A DNA stretch of 64,000 nt, taken from the NCBI GenBank assembly GCA_039707465.1, contig CM077643.1, positions 330,046,419-330,110,418 on the forward strand. The letters are read 5' to 3'. Shown piece after piece: positions 20,996 through 33,296 of this stretch. The stretch's first letter is position 1. Every line of letters begins with the position of its first letter. The translations under genes were made by a program, and so were the position numbers. The notes beneath the pieces are model-generated. The model was given only the letters and a program-made list of their open reading frames with translations, did not search any database and had not been told where the DNA came from. Source of the DNA: Rhabdophis nuchalis. Lineage: Eukaryota > Chordata > Lepidosauria > Squamata > Natricidae.

Positions 20996-21659
20996 AAATT
21001 GCCTCTTCAAAACCTGGGTGCGTCTTATACTCTGAAAAATAAGGTACTGTTCTTTCTTTGAAAATATAATAGAATGTTATAACTAATGTATCGGTTATTT
21101 GTTGAGGCAGAAAGAGGATGACGTGGTGATCCTTTAACAGTAGTAAATCTCAGAGCTAATAAGAATAATTTATTTGTAGAATAGTAGTTCTTTTTACTTT
21201 TTTATTAATCCCATTTTATAATTTAACTACAGTATAATAAAGATTATAAAAGTGATATGACAGTTGCTATTTCTTTTTTAAACCTCTAATTCTAACCAAA
21301 GAAAAAGATATGAGATAGATACAGTATGAGTTAACCTACTTTTTGTAATAAACGAATTAGATGATTGTGTGCCTAAATTAATTTTGTAAATCAGCATTGT
21401 GGCCTTTGTTCCTTAAAGAAGCATATTTTTCTTTGTTTTTGAGATGTGAGTATTATTTTCCCAATATTTTCCATTAATTCCCCTACTTTTTGCAGACAAT
21501 ACTGCTAATAGCAAATATACTCAGAGATATTTAAAACAGTGGGTAATTATATTAGGAAAAAGTGCTCTAATCTAGTCTGTTTTTGCAGTTTTACAGGGCA
21601 GATGATTTTTTAAAATATGGTTTATTGAATAAACACAATATACGCCATTTAACCATAGT

Positions 21660-22310
21660 ATAAAAGGAACAATTATTATTATTTTAAAATATAGTTTTTA
21701 TTGGACATTTTTAGGAAAACACACACACACACAAAAAGAATAAACAGGATAAACATGACAATATAAAATAGTTATACAGCCTTCTGTATGGGCATTCATA
21801 TTTAGCCTTTGTACCTCTCCATTCTCCATTGCCTTCCTATCGATTTTAACTTCTGTAATAGCATAATAACAGTTGTGCTAACACTTGTAATAATTAATTG
21901 TTCATCTCACCATTTTACTTACATTGTAGTCAATGTTTTAAGTTTGATAGTAATTAGTAACTTGGGTTAATTTTTATTCGATACTAGTTTAGAGGAACAA
22001 AAACCCCAAAGACTTCTATTTCCTGTTTTGTAGCCACTTATAAATTCTATTCCATATTTTCTAGAAATCCAATTCTTCTCTTTCTTTTAATTCCATGGTC
22101 ATTTTGTCCATCTATGAACATTCAAGTACCTTTATAATTATTGTTTTGTCTGCGGGTCTATTAATTTGTTTCCAGTTTTGTGCATAAACGATCCTAGCTG
22201 CAGTGAGTATGTCTAGTATTATGTATTGAAATTTTTGTTCATTTTTGGGTCTAATATTCCTAATAACAATTTTGAAAGAAACAATAATTAGTTCACACAA
22301 CATATTGAGC
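21660..22310 (-). mobile_element. L1 3' end with ORF2 C-terminus
   Basis: Minus-strand peptide LTAARIVYAQNWKQ near 22140-22240 fits the C-terminal end of L1 ORF2p. The 3' UTR follows toward 21670 with a TTTTTATTGGAC tail-proximal motif and a short (CA)n. Confidence 0.6.
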
Positions 22311-22511
22311 TGAAAAACCAGGTATTATATTAACAATGAGTGAAGTTCTTTATGCGTGTTTTGTTCTGTACTTCCACAAAATTGCAGACTGCTATAAAAC
22401 AGCCTTACTTCCACCATTTTGTAATTACATTAGTTACAATATTGGAATTTAGCAAACAATCAGAAAAATCTTATAAGTAATTATGTGTTATTCATTTAAT
22501 TATTGCTTTAG

Positions 22512-22587
22512 GAATGTTTTAGAAAAAGCAGAAATGTTTTGTCCAGTTCCTGGTTCTCATAGGATTCAACCAAATGTTGCAAGTCCA
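22512..22587 (+). CDS. CATSPERE: CATSPERE-like exon 4
   Basis: 76-nt exon after TATTGCTTTAG with donor CA|GTAAGT, phase 2 to 0. Encodes NVLEKAEMFCPVPGSHRIQP and NVASP; human has LRCSSPGVHAIKPIV, with the Cys-x3-PG core conserved. Confidence 0.82.
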
Positions 22588-22599
22588 GTAAGTTCTCAA

Positions 22600-24552
22600 T
22601 TATTTCAAAATATTATGAACACATATATGACTATGTAACAGTGTTGTGTTTTTATGATGAAACCAAAAGCTCTGAAATGAAAGAAATCAAAAGCACAGGT
22701 AGAGTTATATTTATTTATTTATTATTACGCCTGAGAAAGTTCTGCTCTCCTCAAATATAAATGATTATTGTTTGGAGACAGATAGTCTTGAATGTCTTAC
22801 TAAAATGTTTCTGCTTTATTGGGAGAAAGCAGGCAGCAGTAGGTTATGAATGTCACCATTTCAGTGCTACAGAATTGGCAGAATCATGTTGCAAAAGAAG
22901 GGGAGGACAACTTCACAGCTTTATTATTTGAAATTCTTTTTACTGAGCCAGTAGAACTAGTGATAGAGGCTAGGCATCTTTTTGGAAACAACAATGACAA
23001 TAGTTCTATCTGAGGAGTGAACTACAACATTTCCACCTTTAGCACAGGGAAACAGAAGTGGAAACATCCAGTATGTTAAAACTCAGGGTTTGCCTTATGG
23101 GGGGGCGAGGGAAGCTCCTGGTGTTGGGAGTGGGTGAATCCAGCAACTGCAGCAGCATACCATAGAACCTACGTTGGAGCGCCAATCAGCTGTGTGGCAG
23201 GGAGGTGGCCAGCGCAAGGCAACCGGAATGCCTGACAAATAAGTTGTGAGAGGAGGTGAAGGCATCAGCCTGACTATCAGCTGTGAGGCCTTGCAGAGCC
23301 GATTGCATCTATTTCGTGCTCAGTGCTTTTTGAAACTCATTTGTGCACCTGAGTCCAACTTAATAAACCCAGTTATCACCCACATGACTGGAGTTGTTAT
23401 TAGATCCGGAGCTCTGACCTCTTGAGACAGTGTTCATTGCACAGAAACCATTGTCCTTAATGAAGAAAAAAAGAGTAGCAAAGAAGATAGCATCCTCAAC
23501 TAGGACACCTCAAACAAGTTAAAATTGTTTTTGTTTGAAGTGGTTCAGTTTTAGTAACTAATGGATTGTCATTTTACTCTATCAGGTTATTTTGTCTATG
23601 AACTGTCTACTGACCATTCTGTGTCTGGGTTAAAGTAGAACAATGTGTTGTTTAAACAGATAAATCCAACCAGCACGGACAATAAAAGAGATTATTTTTT
23701 GATCAAAACAACACTGGAATTTAGGGTTAGGTTAGCTGTGCTGCTAACCAGAGATGATGCAGCACTCTCTAGAAACTCCCCACTGTCGTTTCATTTTTCA
23801 CCATTTATGACCATATATAAAACTTTCTCCACTCTCCCAAAATTCACAGCTGGAACCAGTACTACTAGCTTTTGAATAGAATTTGTGGAAGGTTTCCAGA
23901 TATGACCCTAGTAAAATGGAATCTTTATTGTAGACAAAAATTAAGACTAATTCTGCTTCTTATTGTGTACTTTATGTTTCTGTACTCCAGAATTTGCTTC
24001 AATAACTAGCTTTGTTAAAAACAAAATTAAAAATAAGGGTCAAATTTACAAGTTAAAAGTAAGAATCAAATTTAAAAATCCCCAAGGCTGAAAGATTAAC
24101 AAGGTAGAGGGAATGCCCTCAAGCTACCCTCTGATTATGACCATATTAACACAATAAGAAGCAGAATTATTATTCCTCAGTGTGACCAAATATTGCACCA
24201 GCAACTGCTGATTCCTAACCAACTTGTTATGTTTTAAGACATTTAGAATATTTTCAGATGTTTTGTTCCCAAAGCAACTCTTCCCCATATTTAGTATAAA
24301 CCTTATATTGTTCTCTGGTTTGTTTTGGTTATATATTCTATCTTATCAAGACTTTTTTTGAATTTTCCTTGTGATTTGTCACTTCTTCAAGTTTTGCACC
24401 ATATGCAAGAATTGTTTTGTAATTTATATCTTCATCCAATTCAGTTATTTTTACAAATACGTAAAACTATATCTATAGATAGGCATAAGAAACTTCTTAT
24501 ATAACTTTGATACTATGAAAAAAAGAAATAATCCATATTTTTCCTTTTATAG
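22600..24552 (+). other. intron 4 with possible solo LTR
   Basis: Mostly unrecognised. 23073-23436 begins TGTTAAAACTCAGGG, has AATAAA near its end and closes near GAGACAGTGTTCA, as a solo LTR would, but I found no target duplication. The rest shows no supported feature. Confidence 0.3.
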
Positions 24553-24629
24553 TCCGCTGATGATGAGGAACGCTACTTATATATCAAGGCAGATATGAAT
24601 TGTTTCTTATGGTATATTTATCAAAATAG
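24553..24629 (+). CDS. CATSPERE: CATSPERE-like exon 5
   Basis: 77-nt exon after TTCCTTTTATAG with donor AG|GTAAAA, phase 0 to 2. Encodes SADDEERYLYIKADMNCFLW then YIYQN; human has EEERYLF..TCFLWYY. Followed by a 24-kb intron. Confidence 0.88.
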
Positions 24630-27264
24630 GTAAAAAATACCCACACATTTGCACTTCTTTCTATTATACATCTTCAACTATGGCTGCTGTTTTGAATCTA
24701 GAGTTCTGCAACTGTATTTCTTAGCCACCAGCAATTATGCTGATTTCAACAGCCTGCTTAAGAATCAAATCATTTCATGATAACATACTTAATACTTTTT
24801 CTTTGCAGCTCAAAACAGATTTATGTTTATAAATTTTATTTAGCAGTAATTATGAGTAGGAATATAAATTTGGTACTTAGGACTAACTGAAAACACTGAA
24901 AGAAATCTTTCCATAATGGTCCATGGCATTAGGCTAGAAACCAGGAGTTGAGCTTCCACCTTAGCCACAAGGCCAACTGGGTGATTGGGCCAGTCACTTT
25001 CTCCCATCCCCAGGAAGGAGACAATGTCAAACCACTTCTGAAAAACCTTGCCAAGAAAATTGCAGGGACCTCTCCTGGCAGTCTCCAAGATTCAGACAAG
25101 ATTGAATAGGGGGGAAAACATGAGTGGGATGAGTGATAATATAAATTTCATATTTAGGATTAATTGAAACCATTGAAAGAAATCTTAACCATTCCCATAA
25201 TAGTCCAATATAAAAACTAATTATTTTAATTATATTTTAGTTGAATCTCACTAGGAGAATTGAATTAGTTCTGCTAACTAGCATTGAATATATATTTTAC
25301 GTACATTTTTTATTTTCATGTATTTGTTTAAAATATATAGAAGTGCCTTTCTACGCTTAACAAAAAGTGTGATGAAGGAAAGATTTTGCCTTCTTTCATG
25401 CTCCTTTCTTTTCTAGTTAGATCTCTAGTTTTCAGTTTTAGCCTCTGAACATCTTTCAACACAGCACCTGGCATTGTTTAACCAAGTGGCTTGACCTTAG
25501 ATGTCTCCCCAGAGCCTTTCTGTGAGAAGCAGAAATTTCTCCAACTCTCCCTCCCTTCATCAGAGGCCATTTTTCTATAGAGAGTTGACAAGAGGATCAA
25601 AATGAGAAATCTGTCTCTTTTTTTCTTTACAGAAAGCTAAATGGGTTGCAGGCTTGCTCCTCTTCTGGGTCACCTTACCATTGGGATATACTAATTAGCT
25701 TTCCTCTTTCTTGCTCATCTCTTGAAATGAATACTACTAACAGGTTGCTGGTGTATATATGCAGAGACACAAAGAGAGGGCTTCTCTGTATCTTCTTATT
25801 GCCACATAGCTACTCATAGCTGTGGCTGGATTAGTTATTTGGTTGTAATGTCTCAACAAGTGGGCTCCCTTTTTTGGAGTTTACTGCCAAACAGGATTGC
25901 TATTTGATCTCTCTGCTTGCTAGGTTTTCTCTGCTGTTGGTAGGAGAATTGGTTCCTATGTTAGTAATTCCATTTATTATTGGTTAAACAAGCCAGTCAT
26001 TGTCTCTTGATATATCGTCCCCAGGTTGCTTGGCATCGCTGTTGCCTCAACCACTCTGACATGGTTGAAGCTATTACTTCACTACTCAGCCACAGTTCCT
26101 CTTATGGAGACTTCAGTTGCTCACCTTCTGGAACCCACCAATTTTCTACTGGGTCTTTAGTTTCTTTCCAAAGTCTTGATGCTTTGGGAGTCCCCTTCAA
26201 TGAATTCTGCAATCAACTGTTTGTTCTTTTCTTCAATAAATTCTCAGCTACCAATTTTAAAGCTTTCACTGCTTCATGGACCCCCTTTCCAAATAAATGC
26301 GCACGCACATTATTGTAGAACCCTTCTGCAAATATTACAAAAACAATTTTAATAGTACAAATTCAACAAACATTTAAATTAAATACGTTTTCAAAATATA
26401 AACTCTTCTTAGATATTTGCATTATATATTAAATAAAATTCATATATGGACATACACAGACACGCACACACAAATGCATAATTAGAATCTTCGTACCACT
26501 TACAAAACACTTTAATAATATATAATTTCTTAAATATTTAATTAAGTTTGCTTTTAGAAAGAAATTCAACAATATCTTGTTAATATGCTTTACATTATTT
26601 ATAAAATTCTGTTGAATAGTAAAAAGCATTTGTAGATTAAAAACAACGCACGCTTTTATATACACTTCAATATATAGGTTTCTCTTGCCTCCCTTATTAT
26701 GAACACAGCACATGTAGGCCAAGTCAATTGGCATTCATTTATTAGTCTAGGCTGTCAAATTTTCTGCAGATGGCAAAAGCATCAAAATATTTACAACTGT
26801 TTTAAGTTCTTTTTTTATTTATTTTCCAAATATTGCAATATATACCTCTCAATGCTTTTGAGTTTTTAAAATATATTTTATTAAGAGTTTTAATTATAAT
26901 AATAATTAATACTAGCTAAACTTAGAAAAAGTGCAAAGAATAGAAAGAACTGCAGGAAAAGAGAAAAAAAGTAAAAGAAAGAACATAATTAAGAAAAAGC
27001 AATGCACAAAAAAATAATGTCCAACCTTCATCACAACAAATATAAATAAATTTAATACTATCCACCCCATAAAATTAAACAGATATCTGTTCATCCCATA
27101 TTTGTAAGCAAATCTATAAAACATTACATTTTCAATCCTGGTATGAGCAAAAAGTGTTGCCAGAACTTTGCAAGAAAAGTATTTTAACATTAATCAGATA
27201 AATCAGCTTTATATTCCTTCTTTTTATTTCTAACAGAATTAATATTTAGTTCATTCAAAAAAAA
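24630..27264 (+). other. intron 5, first part
   Basis: No exon with matching phase was recognised. 26860-27200 is A-rich, with TATATTTTATTAAGAG at its left end, and may be a minus-strand LINE 3' UTR. The open frame 25980-26318 is not recognised and has no supporting context. Confidence 0.3.
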
Positions 27265-27940
27265 TTGTCAGCAAGGCTTTGAAACTAAAACTGGACCCAG
27301 AAAAACTATGGTTTCTTATGATGTGACTTCACTCTTCACCTGCATTCCAACAACTGAAGCTGTCACAGTAGTGACAAAATAACTGTGTTCAACTGTATTC
27401 CCCATTATGGCCGATCTCTACATGGAGAGGTAGAAACCAAAGTCCTAAACAATCTCATAGGAATTTCATCCACTCACTGGAATAGGTATGTCGACAACAC
27501 TTGGGTCAAGATTAAAACATAACAAGTGGAAGCCTTCATCCAACACATCAACTCAGTGGGCAGATACATTCAGTTCACACAGGAAGATGTTAAGGAAAAT
27601 AATATGGCCTTCTTGGACTGTACAGAAGCCTTAACATTTAAGTTTACAGAAAACTCCCCCACACAGATCAATATTTACATTTTTATTCTCACCACCCACT
27701 AGAACATAACATGGGAGTGATAGGAACCTTCCAACACCAGGCTGAAAGTTTGCCTACTAGCAAAGATGGGGGGAAAAGAATTAAAATAAATCAAGGAAGC
27801 CCTCAGAAATTTTGTTATCCCAACTCATCTTTCATCAAATCCAAAAAAAAAAGACCCAACAGGAGGTCCTCCATAACAGACAAGAAGAGAAAACAAATGA
27901 AACAAAGCTGTCATTCCATAGGCTGTAGGAATATTTGAAA
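27265..27940 (+). mobile_element. Penelope-like element, RT part
   Basis: Translated fragments give MVSYDVTSLFTCIPTTEA, then WNRYVDNTWVKI and MAFLDCTE, which are reverse-transcriptase blocks of Penelope-like elements (SYDVTSLFT and the YVDD-type box). Stops and frameshifts interrupt it. It continues after a nested insertion at 33297. Confidence 0.7.
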
Positions 27941-28049
27941 AGTTCTGGGTAGACATGATAACAGTGTTCCAATATCTCAGGGGTTGCCACAAAGAAGAGG
28001 GAGTCAAAACTATTCTCCAAGGCACCTGAAGGTAGAACAAGAAGCAATG
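27941..28049 (+). mobile_element. CR1 3' fragment, left half
   Basis: GGTAGACATGATAACAGTG through AGAACAAGAAGCAATG. In other CR1 copies this text runs straight into GGTGGAAACTAATCAAGG, which here resumes after 33054. Confidence 0.75.
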
Positions 28050-28204
28050 TGGTAAATCTCAAACCCAAGTCAATTAAGATGACGTGATGGCTGAAGAACA
28101 TCTATTTATTGTCTAAGTAACACAACAACAACAGGAACAGAATTACCTCAGGGTCCCGTCTGACAGCTATTTATACCGTAGCTGTCAGACGGATAGCCAA
28201 TCAA
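28050..28204 (-). repeat. Gypsy 3' LTR, truncated
   Basis: Matches 32799-32953 closely (TGGTAAATCTCAAACCC, GGCTGAAGAACATCTAT, TCAGACGGATAGCCAAT) but stops where pol sequence begins, lacking about 100 bp. Confidence 0.85.
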
Positions 28205-28452
28205 GCATTTGCTTCCTGGCTTGACCAAACCCACATGGCGGAGTTGTCCAGCAGCCTGTGGAGCAATTCTCCCACTGATGCCTTATGTGGGAGGAACACA
28301 GAATAAAAATTAAATAACCCCAGGAATGCTTGTAATTCCACCCTAGAGGTCAGAATAGGGGCAGCCATGATTGCCTCAACTTTTGACGGTGTGGGATGGA
28401 TACGCTGACCGTCAATTAGGTATCCAAGGAATTCTATGGATGGAACCCCCAA
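28205..28452 (-). pseudogene. Gypsy RT thumb / RNase H start remnant
   Basis: Peptide FLGYLIDGQRIHPTPSKVEA, then ELQAFLGLFNFYSVFLP, the classic Gypsy region after the RT palm. It ends within the start of RNase H at the LTR junction. Confidence 0.85.
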
Positions 28453-28460
28453 TTTGCACT

Positions 28461-30822
28461 TGGTTTATTTATTTATTTATTTATTATTTTATTAAATTTA
28501 TACCCCGCCCTTCTCCAAAATGGACCCAGGGCGGCGCACAGGAATATTAAAATACATACAAAAACATAAAAAATTTAAAAATCTTATTTGATGAAGATCC
28601 TGCGCTAAAACCAAATCCCCAAAATTTAAAACTATCTAAAAGTCATAATGGAGGTTACGTTAGGCTGGCTAGATGGAACAAATGTGTTTTTAGGCACTTG
28701 CGGAAGAGGCGGAGGTCAGAGATGGTGTGAAGTTCAGGGGGTAAGTCGTTCCAAAGGGCTGGGCCCACCACAGAGAAGGCCCTTCCCCTGGATGTCGCCA
28801 GTCAGCATTGTCCGGCCGACGGCACCCTGAGAAGGCCCTCTCTGTGGGAGCGTATCGGTCTTAGGGATGTATGGGGCAGGAGACGGTCTCGCATGTAACT
28901 AGGTCCCGAGCCATGGAGCGCTTTGAAGATGGTCGTCAGAACCTTGAAGCGCACCCGAAAGACCACAAGAAGCCAGTGCAGCTCGCGCAGGATTGGTGTT
29001 ATATGGGAGTGTCTGGGCGCTCCCGTGATCACCCTCGTGGCTGCATTCTGGACTAACTGCAGCTTTCGAGTGCACCTCAAGGGAAGCCCCATGTAGAGAG
29101 CATTACAGTAGTCGAGTCGAGACGTCACGAGTGCTTGAGTGACTGTGCGCAGGGCATCCCAGTCCAGTAAGGGGCGCAATTGGCGTATCAGGCGTACCTG
29201 ATGGAACGCCCCCCTGGCCACGGCCGCCACATGATCCTCCATGGAGAGCCGAGAATCCAGGAGGACACCCAAATTGCGCGCCCTCTCCACGGGGGCCGGT
29301 GTTTCGCCCCCAATGGCCAGAGTTGGAGTAATCTGGCTGAACCGGGGTGCCGGAAGCCACAGCCACTCAGTCTTGGACGGGTTGAGCCTGAGTTTGTTAC
29401 TACCCATCCAGATCCATATGGCCTCCAAACACCGGGACATCACCTCGGCGGCATCGTTGGGGTGGTCTGGGGTGGATATGTACAGCTGAGTATCGTCAGC
29501 GTACAGATGATATCCCACCCCAAAACCATGGATGATCTCGCCCAGCGGCTTCATATATGTGTTGAATAGTAGGGGCGAGAGGACTGACCGCTGAGGAACC
29601 CCACATACGAGGGGTCTCGAGGCCGACCTCTGCCCCCCTGCCAACACATATTGCGACCGACCAGAGAGGTAGGACGAGAACTACCGCAAAACGGTGCCTC
29701 CCAGCCCCAACCCCCCCAGTCGGCGCAGTAGGATACCATGGTCGATGGTATCAAAAGCCGCCGAGAGGTCTAATAGGACCAGGATGGAGGAACAACCCCC
29801 ATCTCTGGCCCTCCAGAGATCATCGACCAACGCGACCAATGCCGTCTCGGTGTTATGCCCGGGCCGAAAGCCAGACTGGCGCGGGTCTAGATAATCAACT
29901 TCCTCCAGGTGACGGGGAAACTGTTGAGCCACCACACTCTCTACAACGTTCACTAAAAAGTGAAGGTTGGAGACCGGACGATAGTTCTCTAATAATGCTG
30001 GATCCAGGGACGGCTTCTTGAGGAGGGGCCTTACTACCGCCTCTTTCAAGATGACAGGCAAGGACCCCTCACTCAAAGATGTGTTGACAATGCCCTGGAG
30101 CCAGCCTCGTGTCGTCTCCCAGGATGCCAGTACAAGCCAGGAGGGACACGGGTCCAATAAACATGTGGTAGCCTTAAGTCTCTTTGACAACCTGTCCATA
30201 TCCTCGGTAGTAACAAAGTCAAACTCCTCCCAGAATGGTGCCTCAAGACCAACCTCGGACAATCCGACCTGACCACTCTCGATGGAGGGTAGCTCATTCC
30301 GAATCCGAGTGATTTTATCCTGCAGATAAATCCCAAATTCCTCTGCTCGTCCCTGCAGAGAGGCTTCCCGCGGCCTCTGGTGAAGGAGGGAGCGAGTCAC
30401 CCCAAACAGGGCGGCAGGGCGGTTATCTGCGGATGCAATAAGGTTGGCATAATACTCACGTTTGGCCACTCTTATCGCCACTAAGTAAGTCCTAATATGG
30501 GCTCTCACTAGTGTTCGGTCGCCTTCGGAGCGAGAGGATCTCCATCTGCTCTCTAGGCGTCTCTTGTGGCGCTTCATCTCCCTCAGCTCCTCAGTGAACC
30601 AAGGAACCTGGGTGATTCGTCGCCGCAAGAGAGGCCGCAAGGGCGCGACTCGGTCCAAGGCCCCCGTGGCCGCACTTAACCATGCGGCCACTAGATCCTC
30701 AGTCGAGTCGTGGGGCAAGTTCACAGGAATTGGCCCAAGCTCCCTCTGGAACTTTACCGGGTCCATCAGGAGCCTGGGGTGGAACCATATAGGAATATCA
30801 GGCTCCGCCTCCCCGCGGTGAG
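28461..30822 (-). mobile_element. L2 copy B inserted in the Gypsy pol
   Basis: Starts at the 3' side with a (TTTA)n tail and ATACCCCGCCCTTCTCC. The frame from about 30817 to 28750 covers the region after the endonuclease, then the RT palm ([25 protein letters not shown]). One TAG at 29681-29683 replaces the Trp codon of VLRWFSSYL; otherwise the frame is open for long stretches (30766-29681 and 29647-28802). The endonuclease is lost by 5' truncation. Confidence 0.88.
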
Positions 30823-30833
30823 GTGCGGCAATC

Positions 30834-31593
30834 AGTTGATTTAAGCTTCAGGCCAGCCTCCCAAAACCATGACAATACCTGGCACAGAAGCTTGACCAGT
30901 CCTGACCTGCTATCAGCAGCGATCAGGACGTCGTCAAAATATGGCACTATGCCTGGGAGCCCATGGAGCAGCCGCTCCATAAGGCTCTGGAATAGCCCCG
31001 GAGCCACACTAACCCTGAATTGGAGGTGCCGACATTTGAGAGCGCCCCGGTGTGTCACAATAGTTTGAGTAGCTACGGTGGTGGCATCTACTGACAGCTG
31101 CTTGTAAGCTTGAGCAAGATCAAGCTTAGTGAATACTTTACCCTGTCCCAATGAATGCAACACATGTTGCACCACTGGAACAGGGTAAGGGTGTGCTTGC
31201 ACCCTTATTGAGGGTCGATTTGTAGTCTCCGCAGATCCTAATGGATCCATCAGCCTTGATGGGCACTACTATTGGCGTTTCCCAACAGGCATAGTCCACG
31301 GGTTCTAAAATTCCTTGGGCCACCAATTTTTCTGGTTCAGCATCCACCTTTTCCCGAAGAGCCAAAGGGACACTTCCAGCTTTCAACCAGATGGGCGCTA
31401 TTTGCAGATCAATATTTAGGGAAATAGGGTTACCCTTGTATTTACCTAGGGAGTTCTTGAATACATCGGAGAACTCCTGGGTTAGTGATTCAAATTCATC
31501 TCCTGGGCCAACAGAATTAATTTCCGCAACTGATAATCCTAATGCTGCAAACCAATCCAACCCCAGCAGGGAAGCCAATGGTTTAGCCACCAC
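30834..31593 (-). pseudogene. Gypsy reverse transcriptase fragment
   Basis: Blocks in order: WETPIVVPIKADGSIRICGD, KVFTKLDLAQAYKQL, VAPGLFQSLM and VPYFDDVLIAADS, where FDD is the catalytic motif. A frameshift near 31140-31250 separates the two halves. Confidence 0.88.
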
Positions 31594-31674
31594 TATCAGA
31601 GAAAGTAGGCCCTAGAATTGGCTAAACTGCACATTAAATTGACCCAGGACCGGAATGACATTCCCCTAATAATC

Positions 31675-32367
31675 TTAAAGGCAACATGGGCAGGCAGCAA
31701 GCTGGCTTCTCAAGAAGGTCGGAAGCAGTCTGTGAAGAGTGGCCCAGGAAATGATGGATTTGGACAATCCCGTGTCCAACTCCCTCCTGCAGGGCTGACC
31801 CCCAATGGACACATCGAGGTGAATTTTTTTCTCGCCTTGCTGCTTGATGGACGCGGAGCTGACAGGCCATTTTTGGATTCCACTTCCTTGGTCACTCACA
31901 GAGAAACATTTGCTGTGAGGCTTGTAATTTTTGTCTGGCCAGTGGTTGTTGAATCTGTCTTCCTCCGTCTGGGTTGCGGGCAGTGAAGCCCAGCACACAT
32001 TTGTCAAATGCCCCTTCTTTCCGCAGTGCCAGCACACGGCAGATTTAAACTTACAAGTGGATCTTGAATGATTTCCCCTGCAAGTTAGACAAGCCTTCCA
32101 AAAAGTCTTTGGGGAATTTCCCTTAAAACCGGTGCTTCTGAGGTGCCCCATCTCCTCGTCTTCATCAGATTTTAAATTTTCCTCCTCATATTGCTGGTGA
32201 ACAGAGGAGAGTCTTGGACCCATCAGGTCATTCAGTTGGTATTTATGAATAACAAGAGGTGGATCGGTCCGCCATCTCCACGGCACGGCCCTCATCCACA
32301 GCAATTTTAAGAATGAGTTCGGATCTGGATAAAAGTTTGCGTTGGAGTTGCTGCTCACGCATTCCAC
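31675..32367 (-). pseudogene. Gypsy nucleocapsid and protease region
   Basis: Zinc-knuckle residues CWHCGKKGHLTNVC, preceded by CLTCRGNHSRSTCKF, then VSIGGQPCRRELDTGLSKS with the DTG aspartic-protease motif. The frame is open but joined to gag only through a frameshift. Confidence 0.85.
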
Positions 32368-32458
32368 AAATGAATTGTTCTAATAACGCATCATCCAGAT
32401 CCGCATACTCGCAGTGAATAGCCGCTGCCCTCAAGGAAGCGATATATTGATTAATTGA

Positions 32459-32743
32459 CTAATTTTCTCGCTGGAGGCATTGGCAGAGCGCAGTGGCATA
32501 ATGGCCCTTTAGCTTGGTCAAGAGGACGTCCCATTCAATATCATGGACAGGAATCGGGGCTGCCAGTGCGCGAGCCATGACAAACATTTCTCTGCCGCAC
32601 GAACTGAGGAAGACACCTCTTTTCCTGTCAGCAGGAAGGCGTGCGTAGTCATTACCCTGTAGGAAGCATTGGAAACGTTCAAGGAACGCTTCCCAAGATT
32701 CCCTCTCAGGGCAGAATTCATTGAATCTGTTAATGGCAGCCAT
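32459..32743 (-). pseudogene. Gypsy gag fragment
   Basis: FCPERESWEAFLERFQCFLQ, then FLSSCGREMF and LKGHYA, the conserved gag core of Mag-like Gypsy elements. The start at 32743 is just inside the 5' LTR; the frame ends early at 32459. Confidence 0.8.
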
Positions 32744-32798
32744 CAGTCTCTGTAATACGGTGGGTTCGTTAATAGCGGGATCCCATCCTCGTCGCCAG

Positions 32799-33054
32799 TG
32801 GTAAATCTCAAACCCAAGTCAATTAAGACAACGTGATGGCTGAAGAACATCTATCTATTGTCTAAGTAACACAATGGCAACAGGAACAGAATTACCTCAG
32901 GGTCCTGTCTGACAACTATTTATACCTTAGCAGTCAGAGGGATAGCTAATCAACAGTCAAGGTTTCTCCCGCCGGCCAGCAACCAAATTACCGCCAATAG
33001 AATTTACTTCCAGGTATTTGACAGGTGCTTGGTCATAAGTCCAAGAACTTAACA
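32799..33054 (-). repeat. Gypsy 5' LTR, 256 bp
   Basis: On minus it starts TGTTAAGTTCTTGG and ends GAGATTTACCA (TG...CA). It contains TATTTATA-like sequence (CTATTTATACC) that could serve as promoter. Confidence 0.82.
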
Positions 33055-33296
33055 CTGTGGGTGGAAACTAATCAAGGAGAGAAGTAACTTAGAACTGAGG
33101 AAAAATTTTCTGACAGAACAATTAATCAGTGGAACAGCTTGCCTCCAGAAGTTGTGAATGCCCCAACACTACAACTTTTTAAGATGTTGGATAGCCAGTT
33201 GTCTGAAACGGTATAGGGCTTCCTGCCTAGGCCGGGGATTGGTCTAGAAAACCTCCAAGGTCCCTTCCAACTCTGCTATTGTATTGTATTGTATTA
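33055..33296 (+). mobile_element. CR1 3' fragment, right half
   Basis: Continues the CR1 broken at 28049: GGTGGAAACTAATCAAGG, GCCCCAACACTAC, GGTATAGGGCTTCCTGCC and CCAACTCTGCTATTG with a (TATTG)n tail. Confidence 0.8.

Larger units (their letters stand above)
18931..21044 (+). mobile_element. TA-target TIR element carrying minisatellite and nested hAT
   Basis: Left end TA|CTGTATTTTTCAGAGTATAA (TA at 18929-18930), right end CGTCTTATACTCTGAAAAAT..GG|TA (TA at 21045-21046): inverted termini and a TA duplication, as in Tc1/mariner-like elements. Inside are a nested hAT (19165-20234) and a TACC/TCTC minisatellite (20575-20995). It starts about 60 bp after the exon 3 donor. No transposase was found. 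A related element spans 53376-54387. Confidence 0.72.
28050..33054 (-). mobile_element. Gypsy-type LTR retrotransposon, degenerate
   Basis: Minus-strand element with a 256-bp LTR (32799-33054, TGTTAAGTTC...GATTTACCA when read on minus) and a truncated LTR (28050-28204). Just inside the 5' LTR is TGGCGACGAGGATGG, a tRNA-primer-site-like sequence. Order on minus is gag, zinc knuckle, protease, reverse transcriptase, then an L2 insertion, the RT thumb, and a junction directly into the 3' LTR: most of RNase H and all of integrase are gone. Flanks CAATG and CTGTG may be a decayed 5-bp duplication within CR1. Gag style suggests a Mag-like lineage (inference). Confidence 0.85.
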
